Shown here piece by piece: positions 1 to 8,222 of a stretch of DNA of 64,000 nucleotides (position 1 is the stretch's first letter; every line of letters starts with the position of its first letter). The notes below the pieces were generated by a model. That model was not told the origin of the DNA. It was given only the letters and a program-made list of their open reading frames with translations, and made no database searches. The position numbers were made by a program, and so were the translations under genes. The stretch is from Desulfuromonas sp. (GTDB lineage Bacteria; Desulfobacterota; Desulfuromonadia; Desulfuromonadales; Geothermobacteraceae), in the NCBI GenBank assembly GCA_002868905.1, contig PKUA01000009.1, positions 1-64,000 on the forward strand. The letters run 5' to 3'.

Positions 1-22
1 ATTTCGGTGGTGCACGCAAGTT

Positions 23-119
23 CTCGTCGCCGCCGGTTATCAGTAACCGTTGAGAGTGTGTCAGTCGCACTCCGGTGACGCACGAAAACAGGCGTGTCAG
101 CGACGAGGTCCTGACACTC
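23..119. repeat. Interleaved short inverted repeats
   Basis: No gene is visible in the first 170 bases. CTCGTCGC (23-30) pairs with GCGACGAG (100-107). GAGTGTGTCAG (54-64) nearly pairs with CTGACACTC (111-119). The order A-B-A'-B' is interleaved, so the two pairs cannot both form in a simple hairpin. A small CGGTTA/TAACCG hairpin sits at 34-49. Chance is possible at this GC content, and I assign no function. Confidence 0.3.
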
Positions 120-170
120 GCAACTCAAGATCTTAAACAATCTGCCGGGAGCCATTTGTTTGAAATCTCC

Positions 171-199
171 TTGTCCCTGTCTGGCATTATCGATATAAT
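171..199 (+). promoter_or_regulatory. Sigma-70-type promoter of the toxin-antitoxin operon
   Basis: TTGTCC (171-176) and a perfect TATAAT (194-199) are separated by 17 bases. Transcription would start near 206, inside the palindrome at 203-214 and about 24 bases before the antitoxin ATG. Confidence 0.7.
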
Positions 200-202
200 G
201 TA

Positions 203-214
203 TTGCAATTGCAA
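203..214. promoter_or_regulatory. Palindromic operator of the toxin-antitoxin operon
   Basis: TTGCAATTGCAA is a perfect 12-bp palindrome starting four bases after the -10 box, over the expected transcription start. Ribbon-helix-helix antitoxins of the ParD type typically repress their own operon from such palindromes, so this is the expected autoregulatory site. The binding is inferred. Confidence 0.6.
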
Positions 215-229
215 CGCAAAGGGGCCGTT

Positions 230-502
230 ATGAAAACAGCAAGCATGCCGTCACTGCGAGTAGACCCTGAACTACGCCATGATGCAGAAAGTGTCTTGCT
301 CGAGGGCGAAACACTATCGAGTTTCATGGAGCACGCTCTGCGCGCAAGCATTCAGTCGCGTCGGGCGCAAAAAGAATTTATCGCTCGCGGCCTCGCCTCT
401 CGTGATGAAGCGAAGCGCTCGGGGGAATACTTTTCCGCAGCTGATGTCTTGGCTGAAATGGAAGAGATGCTGTCTCAAGCAGATTCCAAGACTCGCAAGT
501 GA
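230..502 (+). CDS. ParD/RelB-like antitoxin (ribbon-helix-helix)
   Basis: This 90-residue protein starts at the ATG at 230. An in-frame TTG at 203 lies inside the operator palindrome and is unlikely to be used. The N-terminus (SMPSLRVDPELRHDAESVL) reads like a ribbon-helix-helix DNA-binding domain: a short strand followed by two helices. The C-terminal half is charged and helical (SAADVLAEMEEMLSQAD), as in antitoxin tails that wrap the toxin. It overlaps the downstream ParE-like toxin by four bases (GTGA), the normal layout of such operons. Its roles would be to neutralise the toxin and to repress the operon through the palindrome just upstream. Family assignment rests on pattern and context. 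Confidence 0.8.
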   Translation: MKTASMPSLRVDPELRHDAESVLLEGETLSSFMEHALRASIQSRRAQKEFIARGLASRDEAKRSGEYFSAADVLAEMEEMLSQADSKTRK

Positions 503-798
503 AGTACCAGGTCCAATACACGAAAGCGGCCAAAAAAGATCTGCTGCGGCGCCACGAGTTCCTGGTTGAGAACGATCCAGAGACCGCACGGCGGGCACTC
601 GATGCCGTACGAAAGAGTATGGACCTTCTTCAGGACTTTCCATTTACATGTCGAAAGGCGTCTCCCGACAACCCTTTCCTGAGGGAAATGGTGATCGGTT
701 TCGGTGCTGGCGGGTATGTTGCCCTGTTTGAGATTGAGGCTGAAAACAGGGTCACGGTTCTGGCGGTTCGAAACCAGAGAGAAGAGGACTACCATTAG
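499..798 (+). CDS. ParE/RelE-family toxin
   Basis: This 99-residue protein starts at GTG 499, overlapping the antitoxin stop. The opening (KYQVQYTKAAKKDLLRRHEFL) and the ending (RVTVLAVRNQREEDYH) match the ParE branch of the RelE/ParE superfamily, in which the final strand ends with a conserved R-x-x-x-E-x-Y/H pattern. Known ParE toxins poison DNA gyrase and RelE toxins cut mRNA on the ribosome. The sequence favours ParE, but the target cannot be read from sequence. It forms a two-gene type II module with the preceding antitoxin. The next 200 bases (799-999) hold no convincing gene. Confidence 0.82.
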   Translation: MKYQVQYTKAAKKDLLRRHEFLVENDPETARRALDAVRKSMDLLQDFPFTCRKASPDNPFLREMVIGFGAGGYVALFEIEAENRVTVLAVRNQREEDYH

Positions 799-999
799 TG
801 GGCTGTGTCAACACCCCCCCGACACATTCAATCTACAAATTTCAAACATATTGGCAACCCGGCAGAACTCCTAGAAACCTCGCCACTGAGACACTGGATG
901 CGAACATTCTTACAAGTTATGTCCGCAGCCGTTCCTAGATCATCTCAGGATTTCCAACATACCCATATCATCCCAAGGGCACGACTGCGGCAGTGCTCA

Positions 1000-1245
1000 T
1001 CAGCGGGTCGAGACGATATTCGCGCTCTGGGTTTTAACATCGAAAACGACTTTCGCCTGACCCGCACGGAGTTGTCGCAAGACCTGATCAACTTTTCCCG
1101 CCAGGTCCGCATGTGCATCGCCGAAATCAGACCAGTCGGCCGTGACGAACTCCTCGATCATGCGGCGCAGCGTCTGCGGGTCAATCTGTTCGAAGGGGAT
1201 ATCGACCAGGTTTTCGGGCTGTTCGGTCGGTTGTTGCTCGGACAT
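1000..1245 (-). CDS. yheU: YheU family (UPF0270) protein
   Basis: This 81-residue protein has the UPF0270 core: VDIPFEQIDPQTLRRMIEEF, then a TDYG-like turn (SDFGDA), then KVDQVLRQLRAGQAKVVFD. It carries about 13 extra polar N-terminal residues compared with the E. coli protein. Biochemical function is not established for the family. It lies 55 bases downstream of the ABC-F ATPase on the same strand. E. coli has the same neighbourhood (yheS-yheT-yheU), which supports both assignments. Confidence 0.85.
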   Translation of the reverse strand: MSEQQPTEQPENLVDIPFEQIDPQTLRRMIEEFVTADWSDFGDAHADLAGKVDQVLRQLRAGQAKVVFDVKTQSANIVSTR

Positions 1246-1300
1246 GTAAGGCCTCCTCAGCGGCTTGCCGCATTATAACACCCTCGGAGAGCAGACAGGC

Positions 1301-2929
1301 TCACCAATCCTCCCGCCCGGTTCTGGACAGGTAGTCGTCATATCCTCCCTCGAAGACCCGCATCGTCCCATGATCGATCTCAAACACCCGGTCGACAATG
1401 GCACGCAGAAAGTGGCGGTCGTGGCTGACCAGAACGATGGTGCCGGCAAATTGCCGCAACGCCTCAAGCAAGACCTCGCGTGACTGGATATCGAGATGGT
1501 TGGTCGGTTCGTCGAGGACCAGGACGTTGAGCGGCCGGGCCAGCAGCATCGCCAACACCACCCGGCTCTTTTCACCCCCGGAGAGCTTTTCGATCCGTTT
1601 GTAAACGTCATCCCCCTGAAACAGGAAGGCAGCGCAAAGATTACGGACCACGCCGACCGAGGCGTTGGGGAGGGCGTCCTGGACCGTTTCGTAAACCGTC
1701 TTACGCCGATCGAGCAGATCCATCGAGTGCTGGCTGAAATAACCGAGGTTCACGCTCGCGCCGATCGTCGCACTGCCGGACGTCGGCTCGGTCTGACCGG
1801 CCAGCACCTTGAGGAAGGTTGACTTACCCGCGCCGTTGACGCCGGCCACCGCAATCCGTTCCTGGCGGCGCACCATCCCCGACACTCCGCTGAAAACCGG
1901 TTTCCTCCCCCCTTCGGGAAGCTCCCAGCTCTTGGCCAGATCGTCAAAGACAAAAACGTCATCGCCGCTGCGCGGTGGCTCGGCGAATTCGAAGTGGATC
2001 CTTTTCTGCTCCGGTGGCAGATGAATCCGTTCGATCTTTTCCAGTTTTTTTACCCGCGACTGCACCTGGGAGGCATGGGAGGCACGGGCCGCGAAGCGGG
2101 CGATGAACTCCTCTTCCTTGGCCAGCATTTCCTGCTGGCGACGGTAGCTGGCGAGCAACTGTTCGCGGCGCACCTCACGCTCGCGCAGGTAGAAATCGTA
2201 ATTGCCACCGTAGGTGGTGATGCTCTGGTTAGCGACTTCGATAATCCTGGAGACGATCCGGTTCATGAAATCGTGGTCGTGGCTGGTCATCAGCAACGCC
2301 CCCTTGAAGTCATTCGCCAGCCACTTCTCCAGCCAGACGATCGACTCGACGTCGAGATGGTTGGTCGGCTCGTCGAGCAGCAGGACATCCGGATTGATGG
2401 TCAGGATCCGGGCGAGCGCGATACGCATCTTCCAGCCGCCGCTGAACGATTCGACCGGGCGGTCGTAATCCCCGGGGCCGATACCGAGGCCGGTCAGCAC
2501 CGCCTGGGCCCGACTCTCCAGGTCGTAACCACCGCGATGCTCGAATTCCGCCTGGCAATCGCCGTAACGTTCCAGCAGCTCGGCCAGCGCGTCATCGTCC
2601 ATCGGCTCGCACATCGCCGCCTCCATCTGGCTGATCTGTTCGCCGAGGGCGACCGTTTGCCGCGACGCAGCCATGACCTCTTCCAGCGCCGAGCGGCCGG
2701 ACATATCGCCCACATCCTGCGAGAAGTAACCGATGACCGTCTTTTTCCCGCAGATGATGTCGCCGCTGTCGGCCTGCTCCTCGCCGGTGATCAGGCGAAA
2801 GATGGTCGATTTTCCGGCCCCGTTGGGGCCGACCAGGCCACTGCGGCTCCCCGGGAGGACCTGCAGGCTGGCATTTTGAAACAGCACCTGGGAACCGTGC
2901 TGCTTGGTAATATTGGTCAAGTGAATCAT
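1301..2929 (-). CDS. yheS: ABC-F family ATPase (YheS-like)
   Basis: This soluble 542-residue protein carries two ABC ATPase domains and no membrane segments. The first domain has GPNGAGKST, SFSGGWKMRIALARIL and VLLLDEPTNHLD. The second has GVNGAGKST, LSGGEKSRVVLAMLL and VLVLDEPTNHLD. A charged helical linker of about 80 residues (from REREVRREQLLASYRRQQ) joins them, the P-site interaction motif region of ABC-F proteins. ABC-F proteins act on ribosomes, resolving stalled translation or protecting from antibiotics. The start at 2929 (MIHLTNITKQ) is preceded by GGGGAG and fits family N-termini; an upstream in-frame start at 2971 is less likely. It heads a short minus-strand unit with yheU. Confidence 0.92.
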   Translation of the reverse strand: MIHLTNITKQHGSQVLFQNASLQVLPGSRSGLVGPNGAGKSTIFRLITGEEQADSGDIICGKKTVIGYFSQDVGDMSGRSALEEVMAASRQTVALGEQISQMEAAMCEPMDDDALAELLERYGDCQAEFEHRGGYDLESRAQAVLTGLGIGPGDYDRPVESFSGGWKMRIALARILTINPDVLLLDEPTNHLDVESIVWLEKWLANDFKGALLMTSHDHDFMNRIVSRIIEVANQSITTYGGNYDFYLREREVRREQLLASYRRQQEMLAKEEEFIARFAARASHASQVQSRVKKLEKIERIHLPPEQKRIHFEFAEPPRSGDDVFVFDDLAKSWELPEGGRKPVFSGVSGMVRRQERIAVAGVNGAGKSTFLKVLAGQTEPTSGSATIGASVNLGYFSQHSMDLLDRRKTVYETVQDALPNASVGVVRNLCAAFLFQGDDVYKRIEKLSGGEKSRVVLAMLLARPLNVLVLDEPTNHLDIQSREVLLEALRQFAGTIVLVSHDRHFLRAIVDRVFEIDHGTMRVFEGGYDDYLSRTGREDW

Positions 2930-3085
2930 TGCTTTTATGTCTCCCCGGGAAAAGTGCCGAAGTGTTAGCACGCTGCGGGTACGGCCCGCAAGTCAATTTC
3001 CCCGTTTCCCTGATCCCGAATTCCTTGATACTCTTGATGGCGAGGGATTTCCGGACCCGAAATTGCGGCAAACGAGGAGATGACC

Positions 3086-3370
3086 ATGGCGGCGTATCTG
3101 ATTGGAAATATCACCATCAAGGATGCCGACCTCTGGCAGCAGTATGTGGCCGGGGTCAAGAGTTCACTCGTCCCGTTCGAAGCCAAGATCGTCTTTCGGG
3201 GAGATCGGCTCGAGGTTCTGGCCGGGAACCAACCCCACGACCGGGTGGTGGTGATCGAATTCCGCGACGAGGCGACGCTGAATGAGTGGTTCCACTCGAA
3301 GGACTACCAGGCGCTGATCCCCCTGCGCGAGCAGGCGGCTGACGTCGTTATCACGGCCTACCGGACCTGA
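3086..3370 (+). CDS. DUF1330 family protein
   Basis: This 94-residue protein has the DUF1330 pattern of a dimeric alpha-beta barrel: an N-terminal AAYLIGNITIKD strand, FEAKIVFRGD and RVVVIEFRDEATLNEWFHSKDYQAL. The fold resembles small monooxygenase-like and EthD-like proteins, but no activity is established. An ATG occurs at 3080, but GAGGAG at 3073-3078 is properly spaced only for the ATG at 3086, so that start is chosen. The TRIC-like channel gene follows after seven bases and is probably co-transcribed. Confidence 0.85.
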   Translation: MAAYLIGNITIKDADLWQQYVAGVKSSLVPFEAKIVFRGDRLEVLAGNQPHDRVVVIEFRDEATLNEWFHSKDYQALIPLREQAADVVITAYRT

Positions 3371-3377
3371 GGTTGCC

Positions 3378-3977
3378 ATGAATATGCTCTACCTGCTCGA
3401 TCTCATCGGCACCGCCGCATTCGCCGCCTCCGGCGCCTGGATGGGGGTACGTCGGCACATGGACTTGTTCGGGGTGCTGGTGCTCGGGGTAGTGACCGCC
3501 GTCGGCGGTGGCACCCTGCGTGACCTGCTGCTGGGTGATGTCCCGCCGTTCTGCCTGCAGGACGAGGCTTATATCTACATTGCCCTCGCCGCCGCACTGG
3601 TCGTGTTTGCCCGCCGCGAGGCGTTCAAGGCGTTTGAGCGACCGCTGCTCTACCTTGACGCCATCGGCCTCGGCACCTTCGTGGTGATCGGCACCACCAA
3701 GGCGCTCGATTTCCACCTCGGACTGCTCGGAGCAGTGCTGATGGGGGTGATGACCGGAACGGCCGGTGGCGTGGTCCGCGATGTGCTGGCCAACCAGGTG
3801 CCGCTGATCCTGCGCCGGGAGATTTATGCCTCGGCCTGCATCGCCGGCGGACTGCTGCTGGCGCTGCTCAACGAAACCGCTGTTCCGCGACCGGTGGCGG
3901 CCCTGATCGCCGCGGCGACGGTCATCGTGATACGGTTGCTTGCCATCCGCTTCGACTGGTCCCTGCCCCGCAGCTGA
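3378..3977 (+). CDS. TRIC-type channel protein (UPF0126, YadS/YicG family)
   Basis: This 199-residue integral membrane protein has about seven hydrophobic segments arranged as two related halves. Each half carries the UPF0126 glycine signature: GVVTAVGGGTLRDLLLGDVP (about residues 37-56) and MGVMTGTAGGVVRDVLANQVP (about 118-138). Bacterial members adopt the fold of trimeric intracellular cation channels, selective for monovalent cations. Location is the inner membrane. It follows the DUF1330 gene closely. The physiological role is unknown. Confidence 0.87.
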   Translation: MNMLYLLDLIGTAAFAASGAWMGVRRHMDLFGVLVLGVVTAVGGGTLRDLLLGDVPPFCLQDEAYIYIALAAALVVFARREAFKAFERPLLYLDAIGLGTFVVIGTTKALDFHLGLLGAVLMGVMTGTAGGVVRDVLANQVPLILRREIYASACIAGGLLLALLNETAVPRPVAALIAAATVIVIRLLAIRFDWSLPRS

Positions 3978-3992
3978 CAAGACAGGCACAAC

Positions 3993-4023
3993 AAAAGGGG
4001 ACGCCGACGTTCGCACCGTCCCC
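3993..4023 (-). terminator. Rho-independent terminator for the 54-residue protein gene
   Basis: GGGGACG (3997-4003) pairs with CGTCCCC (4017-4023). Read on the minus strand the stem is followed by TTTTGTTG (from 3996 downward). It lies 26 bases beyond the stop of the minus-strand gene at 4049 and may also help end the plus-strand TRIC transcript. Confidence 0.65.
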
Positions 4024-4048
4024 CACAACATCAATTCTGAGTCACTTC

Positions 4049-4213
4049 TCAGTCGTCCAGCGTCTCCGATCCGGAAGACTTGTCGGCATGATGCAAGGAC
4101 CAGTCCCAGCGTTCACGCTTCTGCTTCTGTTCTCGCAGGGCGAGGTTCTCGGCCGCAGAGAGGTCGCTACGCCCCATCTGTTTCAGCTCTTCCCATCTCT
4201 CTGTCCAGGTCAT
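4049..4213 (-). CDS. Small hypothetical protein, 54 residues
   Basis: I do not recognise this protein. It begins MTWTERWEELKQMGRSDLSA and is very rich in charged residues and tryptophan (four Trp), with a central REQKQKRERWDW stretch that should be helical. The start at 4213 is supported by a strong ribosome binding site (AGGGGGTGA, about five bases upstream). A minus-strand hairpin with U-run follows the stop. The frame stays open upstream to 4663, but that part lies opposite the DUF504 gene and reads as antisense noise. A real short gene is the best explanation. Confidence 0.6.
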   Translation of the reverse strand: MTWTERWEELKQMGRSDLSAAENLALREQKQKRERWDWSLHHADKSSGSETLDD

Positions 4214-4372
4214 CTCTTCACCCCCTTTCCTTCTTTGGCCTTCTTCCATTATATCGCGTGGAGGCTTGAAATGAGTTCGACGACCATTTAGATACGGCTC
4301 CGATTCATTATCGACTTCGACCCACATTTCCCACGGGAGTGCTAAACTGGAGTCTAACCTTGAGATCAAGCG

Positions 4373-4657
4373 ATGAAACCGATCCAGGAACTGCTTAGCC
4401 GCATCCACTGGGACGAGGATTTCGGCGACGCAGACTTTGTCCTCGGCTATTACGACCGGGTCAAGCGCCTGATTATACGGGTGCCGTTTGACGACCTCGA
4501 ATTCCCGCCGGAGGATCATTTCTGCTTCGAAGTCGTTGACGGAGCGGGCGACAGACACACAATCCCGTTTCACCGGGTTCGTGAAGTCTGGCGCAACGGC
4601 AGTTGCATCTGGCAGCGTCGGAACCCGCAGGCTCCTGGAGAGGGGGGAAATCAATGA
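4373..4657 (+). CDS. DUF504 (UPF0248) family protein
   Basis: This 94-residue protein carries the DUF504 pattern nearly end to end: an IQELLSRIHWDEDFGDADF opening, the LGYYDRVKRLIIRVPF strand pair, and the closing IPFHRVREVWRNGSCIWQRR. The family occurs in archaea and some bacteria, sometimes fused to nucleotidyltransferase or RNA-processing domains. That makes an RNA-related role plausible but unproven here. It stands alone, divergent from the 54-residue gene and upstream of the liv operon. Confidence 0.8.
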   Translation: MKPIQELLSRIHWDEDFGDADFVLGYYDRVKRLIIRVPFDDLEFPPEDHFCFEVVDGAGDRHTIPFHRVREVWRNGSCIWQRRNPQAPGEGGNQ

Positions 4658-4849
4658 TTGCAACCCAGATGAAGCATCTGCGACTCCTTAACTTATTAAA
4701 GTACTTGATCTTGCAATAAGATTTCAGGCAAACTAACTTTTTTATTGATGGGATGAACTCCACTGGAAGGCTGTATCGTTGCACTGCTTGTAGTTGTCGT
4801 TGGGCTTTTGACACCCTTTTTTTCACAACACATAACAAGGAGGAAGATG

Positions 4850-6013
4850 ATGAGAAGCACCCTGACCAGACTGCTGTTAACCTGTATCGCCCTGTCGCTC
4901 GCAGTTCCGGCTTTCGCGGCCGACACGATCAAGATCGGTTTCAACATCCCGCTGACCGGAGATATCCCCGAAGTGGGCGAAGGCTCCAAAAATGCCGCAG
5001 AAATGTACCTCGCCGACATCAACGGCGCCGGTGGCCTCGAAGTCGGCGGCAAGAAATACATGCTCGAGTTCATCTACATGGACAACGAGTCGAAGGCTGA
5101 ATCGGCCGTCAACGCTGCTCTCAAGCTGATCGAGCAGGAAGAGGTCGTGGCGATTATCGGCCCCAACTCTTCCAAGCAGGCCGTGCCGGGCGGCGGCACC
5201 GCCAACGATAACCGCGTGCCGATGATCAGCCCCTGGTCGACCAACCCGGACACGACCAAGGACCGTCCCTGGGTCTTCCGTGCTGCTTTCCTCGACCCGT
5301 TCCAGGGTCCGGTGGTGGCCGACTTTGCCGCCAAGAAGTTCGGCGCCAAGACCGCTGCGGTCATTTTCGACATCTCCAACGACTACTCCAAGGGTTTGGC
5401 GGAAATTTTCAAGTCCTCCTGGGAAGCCAAGGGCCTGGGACCGGTCGTGGCCTTCGAGTCACACGGCACCAAAGATCAGGATTTCTCGGCCCAGCTGACC
5501 ACCATCATCGCCGACAAGCCGGACTTTATCTTTGTCCCGGACAACTACAACCAGGTCGCCCTGATCGTGCAACAGGCGCGTGACCTCGGCTACAAAGGCC
5601 CCTTCATGGGTTCCGACGCATGGGGCACGCCTGACCTGATCAAGCTCTGCGGCGAACAGTGCTACGGCCAGTACTTCTCCACCCATTACGCCGCCGCCGG
5701 CGCCAAGGGCGCCACCAAGGTCTTTATCGACCGCTACATGAAGAAATATGGCGCCGAGCCCGCCGACTACGCCGCCCTGACCTGGGATTCCATCGGCCTG
5801 CTGGTAGAGGGGATCAAGAACGCGGGCAAAGTTGAATCCAACCCGCGAAAAATGCGCAAGGCGATCCGTGACGGCCTGGCCGCCATCAAATCGTTTGACG
5901 GCATCACCGGCTCGTCAAAGTTCGACAAGGAGGGCGACCCCATCAAGTGCGCCGTCGTCGTCAAGATCTCCGATGAAGGCAAATTTGTCTTCGAAGAATC
6001 TGTCTGCCCCTAA
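4850..6013 (+). CDS. livJ: Branched-chain amino acid ABC transporter, periplasmic binding protein
   Basis: This 387-residue periplasmic binding protein belongs to the LivJ/LivK (type I fold) family. A signal peptide (MRSTLTRLLLTCIALSLAVP, cleaved near AFAA-DT) is followed by IKIGFNIPLTGDIPEVGEGSKNAA, the usual family opening. IIGPNSSKQAV is in the ligand-contact region. A Cys pair (CGEQC) lies after the hinge. Two ATGs occur at 4847 and 4850; AAGGAGG at 4837-4843 is better spaced for 4850. The complete set livH, livM, livG, livF follows on the same strand. Ligand identity (leucine/isoleucine/valine or another amide or amino acid) cannot be fixed from sequence. Confidence 0.93.
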   Translation: MRSTLTRLLLTCIALSLAVPAFAADTIKIGFNIPLTGDIPEVGEGSKNAAEMYLADINGAGGLEVGGKKYMLEFIYMDNESKAESAVNAALKLIEQEEVVAIIGPNSSKQAVPGGGTANDNRVPMISPWSTNPDTTKDRPWVFRAAFLDPFQGPVVADFAAKKFGAKTAAVIFDISNDYSKGLAEIFKSSWEAKGLGPVVAFESHGTKDQDFSAQLTTIIADKPDFIFVPDNYNQVALIVQQARDLGYKGPFMGSDAWGTPDLIKLCGEQCYGQYFSTHYAAAGAKGATKVFIDRYMKKYGAEPADYAALTWDSIGLLVEGIKNAGKVESNPRKMRKAIRDGLAAIKSFDGITGSSKFDKEGDPIKCAVVVKISDEGKFVFEESVCP

Positions 6014-6034
6014 CCCATCAATCCCAAAGTCAAA

Positions 6035-6064
6035 CAAGGCGGGGGCCTACGAGCCCTCGCCTTG
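6035..6064 (+). terminator. Hairpin after livJ (attenuator or RNA-stabilising stem)
   Basis: CAAGGCGGGGGC pairs with GCCCTCGCCTTG through one mismatch, giving an 11-bp GC-rich stem 22 bases after the livJ stop. No U-run follows, so it more likely protects the 3' end of the livJ message or slows polymerase than terminates fully. Such hairpins commonly let binding proteins be made in excess over their permeases. Confidence 0.55.
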
Positions 6065-6126
6065 CAGTATTAAGGTGGATCGCCTGCTGCATTCATACTG
6101 GACCGCAATACACTGAAAATTGCATC

Positions 6127-6189
6127 CCTTCTCCCCGGAGGAGAAGGTGGCCAAAGGCCGGATGAGGGGGAACCGGTCCTGCCCCCTCA
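6127..6189. repeat. Palindromic intergenic repeat (CCTTCTCC/GGAGAAGG type)
   Basis: CCTTCTCC (6127-6134) pairs with GGAGAAGG (6140-6147), followed by TGAGGGGG (6163-6170) pairing with CCCCCTCA (6182-6189). The composition matches the repeat pair at 8227-8317 in the same operon. This family of dispersed repeats is widespread in Proteobacteria. It sits between livJ and livH. Confidence 0.7.
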
Positions 6190-6220
6190 CAATTTAATTC
6201 TTTCCGAGGAAGTACCTGAA

Positions 6221-7132
6221 GTGGATTTCATCATTCAGAATGTCTTAAACGCCCTGCAGTGGGGTAGTTTCTACGCTCTCATCGCTTTGGGCTACACCCT
6301 GGTCTACGGCGTGCTGCGCCTGATCAACTTCGCCCATGGTGACATCTTCATGGTCGGGGCCTACATCGCCTTTTTCGTGTCCGGTTTCCTGCTCGGACCC
6401 GTCATCGGGCTCTCACCGGCGATGGCTTTCGCCGTGACAGTCCCCCTGACCATGGCTCTGACCTCGCTGGTCGGCGTCACCCTGGAACGGATCGCCTACC
6501 GCCCCCTGCGGCGCAAGGGGGCACACCGGCTCTACGTGGTCATCACCGCCCTGATGTGCGGCCTGATCCTCGAATACTCCAACCTGGCCGTGCTCGGCGC
6601 CAGCCGCCTGAAATTCCCCGAACTGATCGAGAAACAGATCTGGCACCTGGGCGGCGTCACCCTGACCAACCTCAAGGTCCTGGTCATCGCGACGGCGATC
6701 GTGGTCTTCCTGTTTCTGCAATGGGTGGTAACCCGCACCCGGGTCGGGATGGCGATGCGGGCCATCTCCTACGACAAGTTCGCCATTCCGCTTATGGGGA
6801 TCCCGAGCGACAACATCATTGTCTTCACCTTTATCCTCGGTTCCGGCTTTGCCGGACTGGCCGGACTCCTGTTTGCCATGAGCTACCCGGTCCTGGAGCC
6901 GTTCATGGGGATGCTGATCGGCTGGAAGGCATTTATTGCCGCGGTGGTTGGTGGCATCGGTGACATCAAAGGGGCGTTCGTCGGCGGCTTCCTCCTCGGC
7001 TTCATTGAGGTCGGCGTGGTGACGGTCTTCCCCTCGACCTATCGTGACCTGTTCGCCTTCACCATCCTGCTGCTTATTTTGTGGATGAAACCCACGGGGC
7101 TGTTCGGCATGCCGCAGTCCACCAAGATTTAG
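6221..7132 (+). CDS. livH: Branched-chain amino acid ABC transporter permease LivH
   Basis: This 303-residue inner-membrane permease starts at GTG 6221 (MDFIIQNVLNALQWGSFYAL), with GAGGAAG upstream at 6206. It has about eight hydrophobic segments and the LivH hallmarks LGYTLVYGVLRLINFAHGD (residues about 23-41) and GLAGLLFAMSYPVLEPFMG. The coupling region AVVGGIGDIKGAFVGGFLLG contacts the ATPases. It pairs with LivM to form the translocation pore. Its end is separated from livM by 14 bases. Confidence 0.95.
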   Translation: MDFIIQNVLNALQWGSFYALIALGYTLVYGVLRLINFAHGDIFMVGAYIAFFVSGFLLGPVIGLSPAMAFAVTVPLTMALTSLVGVTLERIAYRPLRRKGAHRLYVVITALMCGLILEYSNLAVLGASRLKFPELIEKQIWHLGGVTLTNLKVLVIATAIVVFLFLQWVVTRTRVGMAMRAISYDKFAIPLMGIPSDNIIVFTFILGSGFAGLAGLLFAMSYPVLEPFMGMLIGWKAFIAAVVGGIGDIKGAFVGGFLLGFIEVGVVTVFPSTYRDLFAFTILLLILWMKPTGLFGMPQSTKI

Positions 7133-7146
7133 TTGGGAGGACAACT

Positions 7147-8217
7147 TTGAAAAAATATTCTCTCAACGTTCTGCTGGTTCTCTTTGCCGTCGGGCTGCTG
7201 TTTGCGGCGCATTACCGCGTTATCGACAGCTACATCCAGATTGTCGCCATGACTATCGGCATCAATATCATGATGTCGACCAGCCTCAACCTGGTCAACG
7301 GCAACATGGGCGAATTCACCTGTGGCCATGCCGCCTTCATGTGCGTGGGCGCCTATGTCTCGTCAATCCTCTCCGTGCTCTGCTTCGGCTCCAAGTTCGG
7401 CGATCCGCTGCTGCCGGCCGCCTCGGTCGTGCTCGTTTTTCCCCTCATCCTGCTGATCGGCGGGGTGGTGGCCGCGGTCTCCTCCCTGCTGGTGTCGGTC
7501 CCATCGTTCAAGACCCGCGATGACTACCTGGCGATCATCTCGATTGCGGTGAACTACATGATCATCTCGGCCCTTGAGAACATGGACTTCATCGGCGGGT
7601 CGCGCGGTTTCCAGGGAATGAAGGACACGGTCTGGTCGATGATCGACATCTTCGACGGTCCCTGGATGCTGTTCTGGGTCATTACCTTCACTTTTTTCAC
7701 GATCTGGGTCATCCGGCGCTTCATCAGCTCCACCTACGGTAAGGGGGTCAACGCCATCTGCCAGGACGAAGTGGCGGCCGAGATCATGAGTGTCAACACC
7801 AACAAGATCAAGATCATCAACTTCATGGTCGCCGCCGGCCTGGCGGGGTGTGCCGGAGGACTTTACGCCCACATCATCGGTTACGTAAACCCGCAGTCCT
7901 TCAACATCCTGAAATCGACCGAAGCGATGGTCATGGTCTATCTCGGCGGGATGGGCTCCCTGTCCGGCGCCGTCATTTCCGCCATCCTCTTCACCTGTCT
8001 GCTGGAAGTGCTTCGTTCCCAGGCGATCGTCGACGCCCTGCTCTCACCCGTCACCCTGATGTTCCCGGACTGGGAACCTTCGGCGGGCGTTATCAAATGG
8101 GTGATGATTCCGCTGCTGCTGGTGATCGTGATGCAGTTCCGGCCGGAAGGGATTATGGGGAACCGGGAGTTGAGTGACGTCTTCCCCTGGCTGAAGAAGT
8201 TTTACAGGTTTAAATAG
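7147..8217 (+). CDS. livM: Branched-chain amino acid ABC transporter permease LivM
   Basis: This 356-residue permease starts with TTG at 7147, giving KKYSLNVLLVLFAVGLLF; GGGAGG at 7135-7140 supports this start, whereas earlier in-frame starts lie inside livH. Features include NIMMSTSLNLVNGNMGEFTCGHAAFM, PSFKTRDDYLAIISIAVNYM (the conserved LivM cytoplasmic segment) and YLGGMGSLSGAVISAIL near the C-terminus. It forms the heteromeric membrane channel with LivH. Translation from TTG may keep it at lower levels than the binding protein. Confidence 0.94.
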   Translation: MKKYSLNVLLVLFAVGLLFAAHYRVIDSYIQIVAMTIGINIMMSTSLNLVNGNMGEFTCGHAAFMCVGAYVSSILSVLCFGSKFGDPLLPAASVVLVFPLILLIGGVVAAVSSLLVSVPSFKTRDDYLAIISIAVNYMIISALENMDFIGGSRGFQGMKDTVWSMIDIFDGPWMLFWVITFTFFTIWVIRRFISSTYGKGVNAICQDEVAAEIMSVNTNKIKIINFMVAAGLAGCAGGLYAHIIGYVNPQSFNILKSTEAMVMVYLGGMGSLSGAVISAILFTCLLEVLRSQAIVDALLSPVTLMFPDWEPSAGVIKWVMIPLLLVIVMQFRPEGIMGNRELSDVFPWLKKFYRFK

Positions 8218-8222
8218 AGGTT

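Noticed and set aside
1-170. Integron attC site next to the toxin-antitoxin module
   Set aside because: GTTGAGA at 49-55 superficially fits a core site, but no matching RYYYAAC partner in the right geometry was found.
1994-2968. 324-codon plus-strand open frame opposite the ABC-F gene
   Set aside because: It is antisense to an unambiguous ABC-F protein, has a composition dictated by that gene's codon bias and resembles no family.
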